Below are positions 16,740 through 26,575 of a DNA stretch of 64,000 bases, one piece after another. Below the pieces are notes generated by a model. That model was not told the origin of the DNA and ran no database searches. It saw only the letters and a list, made by a program, of their open reading frames with translations. The first letter of the stretch is position 1. Each line of letters starts with the position of its first letter. Source of the stretch: Bosea sp. BIWAKO-01. Its GTDB lineage: Bacteria > Pseudomonadota > Alphaproteobacteria > Rhizobiales > Beijerinckiaceae. Made by a program: the position numbers and the translations under genes. The stretch is taken from assembly GCF_001748145.1 (NCBI RefSeq), contig NZ_BCQA01000001.1:6474501-6538500 (forward strand), given 5' to 3'.

Positions 16740-18137
16740 ATGACGCGACATCAACCGGCCAAGCCGCAGCTTCTGTCCCGTGCCGAGCGCTACGCCGCCG
16801 GCAAGGCCCTGCGCGGCAAGGTTCCGCGCGAGAGCCATGCCGACTGGACGCCCCGCCCCGGCAGCGACGCCGTCGCCATTCTCGCCGGGACCGATGCCGG
16901 CCGCATTCCGGAGCTTCTGCCCATCCGCTACGAGCGCATGATGCTGAGCCCGTTCGCCTTTCTGCGCGGTGCGGCGGCCGTGATGGCGGAAGATCTGGCC
17001 GGTCTCCCATCGGCCGGCCTGCCCGTTCAGGCCTGCGGCGATTGTCATCTCATGAATTTCGGCGCCTTCACCACGCCGGAAGAGAACGTCCTGTTCGACA
17101 TCAACGATTTCGACGAAACACTGTCGGGCATCGACTTCGCCGTCGATCTCAAGCGCCTGGCCGCCAGCGTCGCCGTAGCGGCGCTCGACGCCGGATTCTC
17201 CAGGAGGGCCGCCCGGCTCACCGTTGCCGCCACGGTGAGCGCCTATCGCCGCCGGCTGCGCAGGCTGGCCAAGCTCACTCCGCTGGAGGCCTGGCATGCG
17301 CGCACCGAGCTCGGAGCGGAACTGGAACGGATCGACGATCCGGCGCTGCGCAAGCAGGTGCAAGGCCTGCTCACCAAGGCGTCGCGCAACCCGCAGCAGG
17401 ACAGCAGTTTTCCCCGTCTGCATGCCGGGGCGGACGGCTCCTGGGGCATCGAGGACCGGCCGCCGCTGATCTATCATCTGCCTGAGGAACGCGACGGCAC
17501 GCGCTCGCTCCAGGCCCATAAGGTCTTCCATCACTATCGCGAGACTCTGCCGCCCGAGCGCCGCGTGCTGGTGACGCGCTACGGCCTGCGGGACCTCGCC
17601 TTCAAGGTCGTCGGCGTCGGCAGCGTCGGAACGTTCTGCGTCATCGGCCTGTTCATGACGGCCGATGACGAGCCGTTGTTCCTGCAGGTCAAGGAGGCCC
17701 AGACCTCCGTCCTCTCCCGGCTGACGAAGGGCAAGAACCCGGGACCGCCGCATCAGGGGCAGCGCGTGGTGGAAGGCCAACGCATGTTGCAGGCGGCGAG
17801 CGACGTCTTCCTGGGCTGGGCGGATGACAGCGCCAGCGGGCGTCACTTCTACGTCCGGCAGCTCAAGAACCGTCATCTTGGATCGATTGCCGAAGTCGTC
17901 GAGGGCGAAGCCCTGACGGCCTATGCCGAGCTCTGCGGCCGCACGCTTGCACGCGCGCATGCCCGCTCGGGCGATGCGGCGGCCATCGCCGGCTACATGG
18001 GGGCGTCCGAGATCTTCGACGACGCCTTGACGAGTTTCGCGATGGCCTATGCTGTGCAGACCGCACTGGACCATGCAGCGCTCGTTGCAGCCAAGGACCC
18101 CGGCAAGACAACGGAGGCGCGAACCAAAGCGGCGTGA
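16740..18137 (+). CDS. DUF2252 domain protein
   Basis: 465 residues of DUF2252 type. Marker stretches are the RYERMMLSPFAFLRGAAAVM segment, GDCHLMNFGAF, and FDINDFDETLSGIDFAVDLKR, with the HLMNFG and DINDFD residues recalling aminoglycoside phosphotransferase/kinase-like folds. The biochemical role is unknown. ATG at 16740 has GAGG upstream; in-frame ATGs at 16701 and 16707 are alternatives. It is divergent from the DUF3311/symporter pair and separated by 325 bases from the autotransporter downstream. Confidence 0.88.
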   Translation: MTRHQPAKPQLLSRAERYAAGKALRGKVPRESHADWTPRPGSDAVAILAGTDAGRIPELLPIRYERMMLSPFAFLRGAAAVMAEDLAGLPSAGLPVQACGDCHLMNFGAFTTPEENVLFDINDFDETLSGIDFAVDLKRLAASVAVAALDAGFSRRAARLTVAATVSAYRRRLRRLAKLTPLEAWHARTELGAELERIDDPALRKQVQGLLTKASRNPQQDSSFPRLHAGADGSWGIEDRPPLIYHLPEERDGTRSLQAHKVFHHYRETLPPERRVLVTRYGLRDLAFKVVGVGSVGTFCVIGLFMTADDEPLFLQVKEAQTSVLSRLTKGKNPGPPHQGQRVVEGQRMLQAASDVFLGWADDSASGRHFYVRQLKNRHLGSIAEVVEGEALTAYAELCGRTLARAHARSGDAAAIAGYMGASEIFDDALTSFAMAYAVQTALDHAALVAAKDPGKTTEARTKAA

Positions 18138-18462
18138 ACAGCCCCGCAAGCGGGAGCTGCGCTCGCCGGGGGCGGTGACGATCCCCGCAGGCAAGGCGGC
18201 GTCCGGCGTCTCGGGCGATGTATCGGAGAGCGCTCCATCGCGACTCAAAGGGAAATCGGCATAGAACACCGGGGATGCGAATTGGCGCGCGATACAAACC
18301 CGGCGGCAGAAATCGGGCTTCAGGACAGATAACCGACATTCAGCCTTGCCAGCGGGCCGCGGCAGACCTGCCACACCAGACCGATTTGGCGGGGTGTGAA
18401 CTGCAGTTCATTGCCTTGCCGGCGCCGTGACCTAAACCTCCGGTTGCGGCCGGGGGTTATGA
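18138..18462. other. Intergenic region upstream of the first autotransporter
   Basis: 325 bases with no supported gene. It should hold the autotransporter promoter, but no convincing -35/-10 pair, operator or terminator was found. Confidence 0.4.
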
Positions 18463-21400
18463 ATGTCGATGCGAAACAGTTCGAAGCTTGCGCGGGTGCT
18501 GCCGGCGCAGCTGCTGCCAGTGCGGCTGTGCCAATCCGTTTCAGCGCTCGCGCTCGGCCTGGCCTTGCTCGCCGCCGCGCCCGCTGCCTTCGCCCAATCG
18601 GTGACCGGAACCGGCGACGTTGATCCCACCGTGCCCGGACCGCCGCTGCCGGACTGGAATCTTGGTGGTGCAAGCCTCACCATCGGCAATACCGGTACCG
18701 GCATGCTGACCATCGAGAACGGCGGCACGGTTTCGAACACCACTGGCTATCTCGGCGCGAGCGCCGGCGGTACCGGCACCGTGACGGTGACCGGCACCGG
18801 CTCGACCTGGACCAACACCGCCGGACTCGTGGTCGGCGACCTCGGCACGGGGACGCTGACTGTCGCGAATGGCGGCAAGGTCTCGAACACGGTCGGCGTT
18901 ATCGGTTATCTTGGAAGCGGCACGGCGACGGTGACCGGCGCGAACTCGACCTGGACCAATAGCGGCGACCTCTATGTCGGCTGGAGCGCCGCCGGCAGGC
19001 TGACCATCGAGAATGGCGGCACAGCCTCGAATGTGACTGGCTATGTCGGCAATGCCTCCAACGGCAGCGGCACGGTGACCGTGACCGGCGCGGGCTCGAC
19101 CTGGAGCAACACTGGCGAGCTCCATGTCGGCAATAGCGGCACCGGGACGCTGACCATCGCCGATGGCGGCAAGGTCACGAGCACTCTGTTTGCCTATGTC
19201 GGCTCGCTTTCTGGCAGCACGGGCACGGTGACGGTGACCGGCGCCGGCTCGCGCTGGAGCAGTGACGACGCAATCGTCATCGGTTACGGCGGCACTGGCA
19301 CGCTGACGATCGAGAAGGGCGGCATGGTCACCAGCGGCCTCGCCTCCATCGGCGCTGGCCTCGGCACCGGCACGGTGACGGTGACCGGTGCGGGTTCGAC
19401 CTGGACCAATGTTAACTCGCTCTCTGTCGGCATTTCCGGTACCGGCACGCTGAACATCGAGAATGGCGGCTCCGTTACGAGCAGAAATAGCTTTCTCGGT
19501 GTAAGTCCCGGTGGCACCGGCACGGTCACAGTAACCGGCACCGGCTCGACCTGGAGCAACAGCGAGGGGATCACTGTCGGCTGGGAGGGCACCGGCACGC
19601 TGACCGTCAGCAATGGCGGCAAGGTCAGCGCGCTGACGACGACCTTGGCAACCCACTCGGGCTCCAGCGGCACGCTGAACCTGCTCGGCGATGCCACGAA
19701 CGGCCGCGGCGTGCTCGAGACCGGCCAGGTGATCAAGGGCGCCGGCACGGCGACGCTCAACCTCGACGGCGGCATCCTGCGCGCGACCCGCAACGAGGCC
19801 GACTACCTCTCCTACCAGTCCGGCTTCACCCAGCTGACTCTCGGCGCCAACGGCGTCGTCTTCGACAGCAATGGCCACGATATCGCCGTCTCGACCATTC
19901 TCGAGGGTACAGGGGGTTTGACCAAGACCGGCGCCGGCACGCTGTCGCTGACCGGGAACAACGCCTATGCCGGTGGCACGACGGTCCTGGGCGGCAAGCT
20001 CGCGGTCGGGTCGGACGCCAATCTCGGCGCGGCCTCGGGCGGCTTGACGCTGGACGGCGGCACGCTGCTCGCTGGCGGCTTCGGTACGGCGCGCGCGGTG
20101 ACCCTGGGCAGCGCTGGCGGCACGATCGAGGTGGCGAGCGGCCAGGTCTTCGGCCATAGCGGCACGATCTCGGGCGCGGGCGGGCTGACTAAAGACGGGA
20201 CCGGTCAGCTCGCGCTCTCCGGCACCAGCACCTATTCCGGCGCGACCACGGTGTCGGCCGGGACGCTCCACATCAACGGCGCCCGCGCCATGTCGGCGGC
20301 CTCGAACTATACGATCGCGTCTGGTGCGCTGCTCGGCGTGAACGACAATCTCGGCACGGTCACGGCCGGCTCGATCGCAGGGGCTGGCCAGATCCGGATC
20401 GAGAGCGGCTCGACGCTGGAGACCGGCGCGACCCATGCTTCGACCAGCTTCACCGGGATGATCTACGACGCCGGCAGCATCAGGAAGGTCGGCACGGGCA
20501 CGCTGACACTGACGCAGGAGAACAGCTATGCCGGCGGCACGACGATCGCGGGCGGGGCGATCAGCATCTCCAGGGAGAGCAATCTTGGCTCGACCTCGGG
20601 CGCGCTGACCTTGAACGGCGGCGTGCTGCAGGTGACCGGGACGACGCTGACCGAGCTCAACCGCGCCGTTGTCTTCGGCACGGCGGGCGGCGGCTTCGAC
20701 ATTGCCGATGCCGGCAACAGCTTCACTCTCTCGCAGTCCTTCTCGGGCACGGGCGCGTTCAGCAAGGCCGGGGCCGGCACCTTGCTGCTGAAGAGCACGC
20801 AGAGCTATTCCGGCGCGACCACGGTCTCAGGCGGAACCCTGCGGGCGGGCCAGGTCGGTTCGTTCTCAGCCGCCTCGGCCTTCACGGTGGCATCGGGCGC
20901 GCGGCTCGATCTGGCCGGGTTCAGCCAGAGCATCGGCTCGCTTGCCGGCGCGGGCATGGTGACGCTCGGCGCGGGGACGCTGACCGCCGGTTCCGACAAC
21001 AGCTCGACGGGCTTCGCCGGGTCGATCACCGGCAGCGGCGGTCTGACCAAGGCTGGTGCCGGCACGCTGACCTTGTCGGGCGCCAGCAGCTATGCCGGCA
21101 GCACGCAGGTCCAGGCCGGCAAGCTCGTGGTCAACGGCTCGCTGGCGAGTGCGGTGACGCTGGCCGGCGGTACGCTCGGCGGCTCCGGCACGGTCGGAGC
21201 GATCAGCGTCGGCGGCGGCGCGACGGTGGCGCCCGGCAACTCGATCGGCACGCTGACCGTCTCCGGCAATGTCGCGTTCGCCTCGGGTTCGATCTATCAG
21301 GTCGAGGTCAACGCGGCCGGCCAGAGCGACCGGATCGTGGCCTCGGGCCTGGCGACGCTCGCGGGTGGCACGGTCGCAGTCCTGGCCGAGACCGGCAATT

Positions 21401-22707
21401 ACGCGGCGAGCACGAACTATACGATCCTCACCGCCGCGGGCGGCGTCTCCGGCCAGTTCGCCAACGTCACCTCCAACCTCGCCTTCCTGACGCCGTCGCT
21501 GAGCTATGGCGCAACCAGCGTCACGCTGACCATGGCGCGCAACCAGACCGGGTTCGCCACGGTCGCGTTGACCCGCAACCAGGGCCTGATCGCCAATGCG
21601 GCGGAGCGGCTCAGCGCCGGCAACCCGGTCTATGACACGCTGCTCTCCAGCACAGCGGCCGAGGCGCGCGCCGGCTTCGACCTGCTCTCGGGCGAAGCGC
21701 ATGCGCAAGCCGTCGCGGTGATGATCGACGAGAGCCGGCTGGTGCGCGAGACCATACTGTCGCGCCTGCGCGGGCCGCTGCTGACGGCGCCTGCCGGAGA
21801 GGTCGCGGCCGCCTATAGCGCCGACCTGCCCGGCCGCAAGGGCGCGGTCGCCATGCCCGCCCCGCTGCCGCAGTCGCGCTACGCATTCTGGGGCGAAGCC
21901 TTCGGCGGCATGGGCAACAGCAATGCCGATGGCAATGCGGCGAGCCAGTCGCGCCGCAGCGGCGGCGCGCTCCTCGGCGCCGACATGCTGGTCTATGACA
22001 ATCCCGGCTCCTCGCTCAGGCTCGGCCTCGCTGGCGGCTACAGCCAGTCGCGCTTCGATCTTGACGCCCGGCTCTCCTCCGGCAGGCTCGAAAGCGGCCA
22101 TGCCGGCCTCTATGCCGGCGCCCGCTTCGGCAGCCTGCGCCTTGATATGGGCGCGGCCTATTCCTGGTCGGAGAGCGATATCCGCCGCCAGGTCGCGATC
22201 CGCGGTTTTGGCGATGTCTTGCACCTGCAGCGCCCGGGCTCGACCGCGCAGGCCTTCGCCGAGCTCGGCCATGGCTTTGCCTTCCAGGGCTTTGCGCTGG
22301 AGCCCTTCGCGCAGCTCGCCCTGATCCGGGTCTCGACCGATGCCGGCACCGAACAGGGCGGCGCGGCCGCGCTCAGGCTGTTCTCCTCTGAGCAGACGCT
22401 CGGCTTCAGCACGCTGGGCCTGCGCGCCGAGGCGCAGCTCGGCACGGCGCCGCTCTTCGCCCGCGCCATGCTCGGCTGGCGTCACGGCTTTGGCGATCTG
22501 ACCCCGGTGGCGAAGACCGCCTTCCTGCTCGGCTCCACCCCGGCGCAGGTCTACGCCGCTGCGATCGACCGCAATGCGCTCGCCACTGAGGCCGGCCTCG
22601 ACTGGCGCCTCTCCTCCGCCACCAGCCTCGGCCTGACCTACTCCGCCGCCATCGGCGAACGCTCCAGGTATCAGGCCCTGAAAGGAAGGGTCGACGTCAG
22701 GTTCTGA
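18463..22707 (+). CDS. Autotransporter (type Va) with tandem-repeat passenger
   Basis: 1414 residues. A long signal peptide (QSVSALALGLALLAAAPAAFAQ) precedes a Gly/Thr/Ser-rich beta-helix passenger. Residues about 60-390 carry six to seven repeats of about 50 residues built on GTGTVTVTGAGSTWTN followed by GTGTLTIENGG. Further on are PATR-type repeats (TYSGATTVSAGTL). A 12-strand beta-barrel domain starts near residue 1130 (RYAFWGEAFGGMGNS) and ends with VDVRF, an aromatic terminal residue suited to BAM recognition. It is predicted to display a surface adhesin-like fibre. Confidence 0.93.
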   Translation: MSMRNSSKLARVLPAQLLPVRLCQSVSALALGLALLAAAPAAFAQSVTGTGDVDPTVPGPPLPDWNLGGASLTIGNTGTGMLTIENGGTVSNTTGYLGASAGGTGTVTVTGTGSTWTNTAGLVVGDLGTGTLTVANGGKVSNTVGVIGYLGSGTATVTGANSTWTNSGDLYVGWSAAGRLTIENGGTASNVTGYVGNASNGSGTVTVTGAGSTWSNTGELHVGNSGTGTLTIADGGKVTSTLFAYVGSLSGSTGTVTVTGAGSRWSSDDAIVIGYGGTGTLTIEKGGMVTSGLASIGAGLGTGTVTVTGAGSTWTNVNSLSVGISGTGTLNIENGGSVTSRNSFLGVSPGGTGTVTVTGTGSTWSNSEGITVGWEGTGTLTVSNGGKVSALTTTLATHSGSSGTLNLLGDATNGRGVLETGQVIKGAGTATLNLDGGILRATRNEADYLSYQSGFTQLTLGANGVVFDSNGHDIAVSTILEGTGGLTKTGAGTLSLTGNNAYAGGTTVLGGKLAVGSDANLGAASGGLTLDGGTLLAGGFGTARAVTLGSAGGTIEVASGQVFGHSGTISGAGGLTKDGTGQLALSGTSTYSGATTVSAGTLHINGARAMSAASNYTIASGALLGVNDNLGTVTAGSIAGAGQIRIESGSTLETGATHASTSFTGMIYDAGSIRKVGTGTLTLTQENSYAGGTTIAGGAISISRESNLGSTSGALTLNGGVLQVTGTTLTELNRAVVFGTAGGGFDIADAGNSFTLSQSFSGTGAFSKAGAGTLLLKSTQSYSGATTVSGGTLRAGQVGSFSAASAFTVASGARLDLAGFSQSIGSLAGAGMVTLGAGTLTAGSDNSSTGFAGSITGSGGLTKAGAGTLTLSGASSYAGSTQVQAGKLVVNGSLASAVTLAGGTLGGSGTVGAISVGGGATVAPGNSIGTLTVSGNVAFASGSIYQVEVNAAGQSDRIVASGLATLAGGTVAVLAETGNYAASTNYTILTAAGGVSGQFANVTSNLAFLTPSLSYGATSVTLTMARNQTGFATVALTRNQGLIANAAERLSAGNPVYDTLLSSTAAEARAGFDLLSGEAHAQAVAVMIDESRLVRETILSRLRGPLLTAPAGEVAAAYSADLPGRKGAVAMPAPLPQSRYAFWGEAFGGMGNSNADGNAASQSRRSGGALLGADMLVYDNPGSSLRLGLAGGYSQSRFDLDARLSSGRLESGHAGLYAGARFGSLRLDMGAAYSWSESDIRRQVAIRGFGDVLHLQRPGSTAQAFAELGHGFAFQGFALEPFAQLALIRVSTDAGTEQGGAAALRLFSSEQTLGFSTLGLRAEAQLGTAPLFARAMLGWRHGFGDLTPVAKTAFLLGSTPAQVYAAAIDRNALATEAGLDWRLSSATSLGLTYSAAIGERSRYQALKGRVDVRF

Positions 22708-22717
22708 GGAGCCGGAC

Positions 22718-23077
22718 CTATCCCGGCCGACGGTGTAGGATCTTATCGATCGCCCTCCCCTGGGCGAGTTCATCGATGAGCTTGTCCAGGTAGCGGATCT
22801 CCCGCATCAGCGGCTCGGCGATCTCTTCGACACGGACGCCGCAGACCTTCCCGCTGATATCGGCTCGCGCAGGATTGAGCGCGGGCGCCTCAGCGAAGAA
22901 GGTTTCGTAATCAGTATTCTTCGCCAGCTGACAGGCGAGCGCCTCCTGGCCATAGCCGGTCAGCCAGTGGATGATCTGGTCGACCTCCGCCTTCGTGCGG
23001 CCCTTCCTCTCCGCCTTGGCGACCAGAAGCGGATAGACCTTGGCGACGCTCATTGTGTAAATGCGGTGCTGGGTCAT
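22718..23077 (-). CDS. DUF2200 family protein
   Basis: 119 residues: [40 protein letters not shown] and [20 protein letters not shown], the pattern of DUF2200 cytosolic proteins of unknown function. The start is set by alignment memory of the family (MT.HRIY.MS). The upstream part of the open frame is repeat DNA. It is convergent with the autotransporter, 10 bases apart. Confidence 0.9.
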   Translation of the reverse strand: MTQHRIYTMSVAKVYPLLVAKAERKGRTKAEVDQIIHWLTGYGQEALACQLAKNTDYETFFAEAPALNPARADISGKVCGVRVEEIAEPLMREIRYLDKLIDELAQGRAIDKILHRRPG

Positions 23078-23112
23078 CACGTCCACTACCCCAGGTCGGC
23101 GCCAGCGCTGGT

Positions 23113-23328
23113 GGCGCCCAAGCGCCAAAAGAGCAAACCTGACGCTATCGTTCAAGGTTCGGGGCGGCCAGCCTCCAGCTCGCAGGCGTCCTGTGTGCTC
23201 AAGGTCAGCTTCGTCTGCTGGCACGCCCTGCCAAGGGAATTGCATTCCGACGCCATGCGGGAGCGGCTCTGGCCGCCTCGCACCTTGAACGATGGCGTCA
23301 GGTTTGCTCTCTTGATGCTTGGGCGCCC
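23113..23328. repeat. Long imperfect inverted repeat (about 59-bp arms)
   Basis: The left arm at about 23113-23171 starts GGCGCCCAAGCGCCAAAAGA. The right arm at about 23269-23328 ends CTTGATGCTTGGGCGCC. The arms pair along nearly their whole length with about six mismatches, around a loop of about 97 bases. No open frame with coding character lies inside. It looks like a REP/MITE-like non-autonomous element between DUF2200 and the Gfo/Idh gene. Confidence 0.7.
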
Positions 23329-23430
23329 TGATGGCCGACGGCAAAGGAACTGCGAACCCTCGGCGGCACCGTCTGAGCCAACCCTTCACCCCGACCAGCA
23401 CAACCATCCCCCAAGCTCGGGAGAACTTGC

Positions 23431-24543
23431 ATGCGCGCACTTGGCATAGGCCTCATCGGCACCGGCTATATGGGCAAATGCCACGCTTTGGCCTGGAACG
23501 CCGTCGCTCCGGTCTTCGGCGATGTCGCCCGCCCAAGGCTCGCCATGCTGTGCGAGGTGGACGATGCGCTGGCTGCAAGACGGGCGCGCGAGTTCGGCTT
23601 CGCCGGGTCCACCGCCGACTGGCGAGCGCTCGTCGCCCATCCCGAGGTCGACATCGTCTCGATCACCACGCCCAACGCCTTCCATGCCGAGATGGCGATT
23701 GCGGCGCTCGAGGCCGGCAAGCATGTCTGGTGCGAGAAGCCGATGGCGACGAGCCTTGCCGATGCGCAGGCGATGCTCACTGCGGCCAGGGCGGCGGGAA
23801 AGGTCGCGGCACTGGGCTACAACTACATCCAGAATCCGGCCATCCGGCTGGCGGCGCGGCTGATCGGCGAAGGCGCCATCGGGTCGGTCAACCATGTCCG
23901 CGTCGAGATGGACGAGGATTTCATGGCCGATGCCGAAGCGCCTTTCTCCTGGAAGAGCGCGGCTCAATCCGGCCATGGCGCGCTCGACGATTTCGGCGTG
24001 CATGCCTTCTCGCTGCTCAAGGTGCTGGTCGGCGAGGTGGCGCAGGTCATGGCCGACATGGGCAAACCCTATCCGACGCGTCCGCTGCAGGAGGGCGGGG
24101 CGCGGCCGGTCGAGACGCACGACATCGCGACCATCCTGCTGCGCTTCGCTTCGGGCGCGTCCGGGCTCGTCGCGCTCAATCGCTCGGCCTGGGGCCGCAA
24201 GGGCCGGATCTTCGTGCAGGTCTTCGGGGCGAAGGGAACGATCAGCTTCGACCAGGAACGGATGAACGAGATCGAGCTCTACACCGCCGAGGGACGCAGC
24301 GATCTCCAGGGCTTTCGCCGCATCCTGACGGCGCCGGTGCACGAGCCCTATGACCGCTTCATTCCTGCGCCCGGCCATGGGCTCGGCTTCAACGAGCTCA
24401 AGATCATCGAATGCCGCGAGCTGATGCGGACCATCGCCGGCGAGCCGGCTCATCTCATCGATTTCGAGACCGGCCTGCGCATCGAGCGCACGGTCGATGC
24501 CGCCGCCAGGAGCTTCCGCGAGGGACGCTGGACGGAGGTGTAG
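23431..24543 (+). CDS. Gfo/Idh/MocA-family oxidoreductase
   Basis: 370 residues. The N-terminal Rossmann fold ([18 protein letters not shown]) and the conserved EKPMA motif mark the family; the C-terminal alpha/beta domain ([20 protein letters not shown]) holds the His of the active site. Members oxidise or epimerise sugars and inositols with NAD(P). No sugar transporter is adjacent, so the substrate is open. CGGGAGAACTTGC gives the ribosome site. Confidence 0.92.
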   Translation: MRALGIGLIGTGYMGKCHALAWNAVAPVFGDVARPRLAMLCEVDDALAARRAREFGFAGSTADWRALVAHPEVDIVSITTPNAFHAEMAIAALEAGKHVWCEKPMATSLADAQAMLTAARAAGKVAALGYNYIQNPAIRLAARLIGEGAIGSVNHVRVEMDEDFMADAEAPFSWKSAAQSGHGALDDFGVHAFSLLKVLVGEVAQVMADMGKPYPTRPLQEGGARPVETHDIATILLRFASGASGLVALNRSAWGRKGRIFVQVFGAKGTISFDQERMNEIELYTAEGRSDLQGFRRILTAPVHEPYDRFIPAPGHGLGFNELKIIECRELMRTIAGEPAHLIDFETGLRIERTVDAAARSFREGRWTEV

Positions 24544-24641
24544 CGCCGTCGCGCCGTCTGGCGGCTGCCGGCCATCGCGGATCGGGACAGGGCGCCCCGC
24601 AGCGATCGTTCGCGCGATCGTTTCGCCTCTGCGCCTTCATC

Positions 24642-25307
24642 TCATGCCGGCATGGCCGGGGGGCCGCCCATGGTCGGGCTCGTCGCGCCCAGTCGACAGG
24701 CGGCGGACGCGGATCCGAGCCAGGTATGGATGTTGCGATCCCAACACCAACCCAATCGTGGCGCACCCTTGCTGAACCAGATTGACGGCACCCGCTGATC
24801 AGACGGCTTCCGTGATCCAGGCATCTGGATGCAATTGTAATCTTTGCCATTCGTCAGCAATTCCGGAACCTGCGCAGTAAGGGCGACGCCTTCCGCCAAT
24901 GTCAGCGGAGTTCTGCCCTGCCCCCTGATGGCGGCCAGCGCGTTCTCCGGGCTGACGTTGAGGGAATCCCGTCCCGTGTCGACGTCGAGCAGCAGGTAGA
25001 ATTCGCCGGTCGGGATTTCCAGCTCGTAGAGGACATGAAAGTCCGCCGGCGAAAGCGGTGTCATGTCGACAATCCCGTTGGCCGATCTTGCCTGAATGCG
25101 TGACATGGCATCGGCGATGCCGACGACGCCTTCACGAAAGGCAATGCACAGGGGGATATTTCCACGGCGCTCGACCGGCTCTGCGAGCGTCAACCTGGAT
25201 CGAAGCGGCGCCAGCTTCGCGCAAAACTGCCCGTCGGAAATCCCCATCATTTCGGGATAGCCAACCTTCAGGAGCCACTCCGCCTGTCGGTCAAAATGAT
25301 TGAGCAT
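24642..25307 (-). CDS. DUF5701 family protein
   Basis: 221 residues. FDRQAEWLLKVGYPEMMG near the start and the closing RLGWCWDRNIHTWLGSASA match my memory of the DUF5701 family, of unknown function. ATG at 25307 follows GGGGAG; an in-frame ATG at 25385 would add 26 poorly family-like residues. It stands alone between the Gfo/Idh gene and the ArsR operon, transcribed away from both. Confidence 0.75.
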   Translation of the reverse strand: MLNHFDRQAEWLLKVGYPEMMGISDGQFCAKLAPLRSRLTLAEPVERRGNIPLCIAFREGVVGIADAMSRIQARSANGIVDMTPLSPADFHVLYELEIPTGEFYLLLDVDTGRDSLNVSPENALAAIRGQGRTPLTLAEGVALTAQVPELLTNGKDYNCIQMPGSRKPSDQRVPSIWFSKGAPRLGWCWDRNIHTWLGSASAACRLGATSPTMGGPPAMPA

Positions 25308-25649
25308 GCGCGGCCGTCTCCCCTTTCCGCCTCGACTGAAATCGGGCGGTTTTTCTGAAAGCTGATCTGGGTCTCGCCAGGACATTTAGGGGGAGCGGGG
25401 ACCGTTTTCACGTTGCCGGTCTGTTCCATGCGGGTGGACTCGCGGTCCGCAGTCGATCCCGCCCGCGAAACCGTGCCGCTGCAGCGCGGTCTCGATAGGA
25501 CGAGAGACGAAGCCGGGGCGATCGAAAGATGGAGGCGCCGTGCTCCGACACGCGTTCGATCGCAAGGCGTCCCGCGATCGCTCAGCCGCCGCCATTTGAC
25601 ATGCAGGTGTTTACCTGCATATCCTACCCCTGCAGAGTGAGTGAGGACG
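25308..25649. other. Divergent intergenic region with the ArsR operator
   Basis: 342 bases between DUF5701 (minus) and ArsR (plus). Apart from the palindrome at 25601-25620 no gene or element could be supported. Confidence 0.4.
25601..25620. promoter_or_regulatory. Palindromic operator upstream of arsR-type gene
   Basis: ATGCAGGT-GTTT-ACCTGCAT is a perfect 8+4+8 palindrome 29 bases before the ArsR ATG. It fits the usual autoregulatory site of ArsR repressors paired with SRPBCC proteins. Confidence 0.65.
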
Positions 25650-25970
25650 ATGGACGCCGACGACGTGTTCAAGGCGCTGGGGGACCCGACGCGCAGAAAG
25701 CTGCTGGACCTGCTGTTTGAAAGGAACGGGCAGACGCTCGGCCAGCTCTGCGAGAACCTGGACATGGCCCGGCAATCCGCGACGCAGCATCTCGGCATCC
25801 TGGAGGCGGCCAATCTGGTGAGCACGGTCAGGCGCGGCCGGGAAAAGCTGCATTTCATCAATCCGGTGCCGATCCACGAGGTCTACGAGCGCTGGGTCCG
25901 CAAGTTCGAACGGCACAGGCTCAGCCTGCTCCACGACCTGAAGAAAGACATTGAAGGAGGCGAAGAATGA
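25650..25970 (+). CDS. ArsR-family transcriptional regulator
   Basis: 106 residues of winged HTH: VFKALGDPTRRKLLDLLFER, then the recognition helix region NLDMARQSATQHLGILE and the wing VSTVRRGREKLHFIN. There is no metal-binding ELCVCDL motif, so it is probably not metal-responsive. GAGG lies 5 bases before ATG 25650. It overlaps the SRPBCC gene by four bases (ATGA), a widespread regulator/AHSA1 pair. Confidence 0.93.
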   Translation: MDADDVFKALGDPTRRKLLDLLFERNGQTLGQLCENLDMARQSATQHLGILEAANLVSTVRRGREKLHFINPVPIHEVYERWVRKFERHRLSLLHDLKKDIEGGEE

Positions 25971-26431
25971 CCACGGAAACGACCAGCTTTGTCTATGTGA
26001 CCTATATTGTCGCGACCCCGGAAAAGGTGTTCGAGGCCATCACCAAACCTGAGGTCGCTCGGCGCTATTGGGGCCATGAGAACGTCTCCGACTGGCAGGC
26101 CGGATCGGGCTGGCAGCATATCCGCGCCAATGACGCGCGGACCGTCGAGCTGGTCGGCAAGGTCGTCGAGGTCTCGCCGCCGTCACGCCTCGTCATCACA
26201 TGGGCGAGCCCCGCGCAGGCCGCCGATCCGGCGAGCCATAGCCGGGTCACCTTCGAGATCGACGACTATGACGGAATGACCCGGCTGACCGTCAGCCATG
26301 ACGAGCTGCAGGCCGGCAGCAGCATGGCGAAGGGGATCAGCCAGGGGTGGCCGGCGGTTCTCTCCAGCCTGAAATCCTTCCTGGAAACCGGCCGGGGGCT
26401 CGACGTCTTCGGCAAGAAGAAAGCGGCCTGA
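25967..26431 (+). CDS. SRPBCC/AHSA1-family protein
   Basis: 154 residues of START-like (Bet v1/AHSA1) fold: YIVATPEKVFEAITKPEVAR, RRYWGHENVSDWQAGSGW and the C-terminal helix GWPAVLSSLKSFLETGR. Such proteins bind hydrophobic ligands, and many are controlled by the ArsR protein encoded just before them. Coupled to ArsR by a four-base overlap. Ligand unknown. Confidence 0.92.
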   Translation: MTTETTSFVYVTYIVATPEKVFEAITKPEVARRYWGHENVSDWQAGSGWQHIRANDARTVELVGKVVEVSPPSRLVITWASPAQAADPASHSRVTFEIDDYDGMTRLTVSHDELQAGSSMAKGISQGWPAVLSSLKSFLETGRGLDVFGKKKAA

Positions 26432-26438
26432 GCCCTTA

Positions 26439-26542
26439 GAGCATCGGACCGGAACGTGGAATCCGCTTTCCGGAAAGATCCGATGCTCGAACAAACAGCT
26501 GGATCGCCCATCCCGCGCCCGAACGGACGTGCGGCGATCCAG
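26439..26542. repeat. Double-hairpin repeat element, copy B
   Basis: First hairpin: GAGCATCGGA...TCCGATGCTC with inner CCGGAA/TTCCGG. Second hairpin: CTGGATCGCC...GGCGATCCAG. Same architecture as copy A at 14153. It lies 7 bases after the SRPBCC stop, so it may also end that transcript. Confidence 0.75.
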
Positions 26543-26575
26543 TGCCATCGGCAATCTGGCAGCAGGAGAACGACG

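Noticed and set aside
16523..17485. Open frame overlapping the DUF2252 gene on the same strand
   Set aside because: Arg/Ser-rich shadow of the real frame, no family features.
16488..18374. 628-codon minus frame opposite DUF2252
   Set aside because: Composition of an antisense shadow; the plus frame has the DUF2252 motifs and a ribosome site.
20866..22773. 635-codon minus frame opposite the first autotransporter
   Set aside because: Shadow of the repeat-rich passenger and barrel; no recognisable protein features.
23078..23440. Extension of DUF2200 through the inverted repeat
   Set aside because: The family starts at MTQHRIY; the extension is repeat DNA with mirror-image protein text in both directions.
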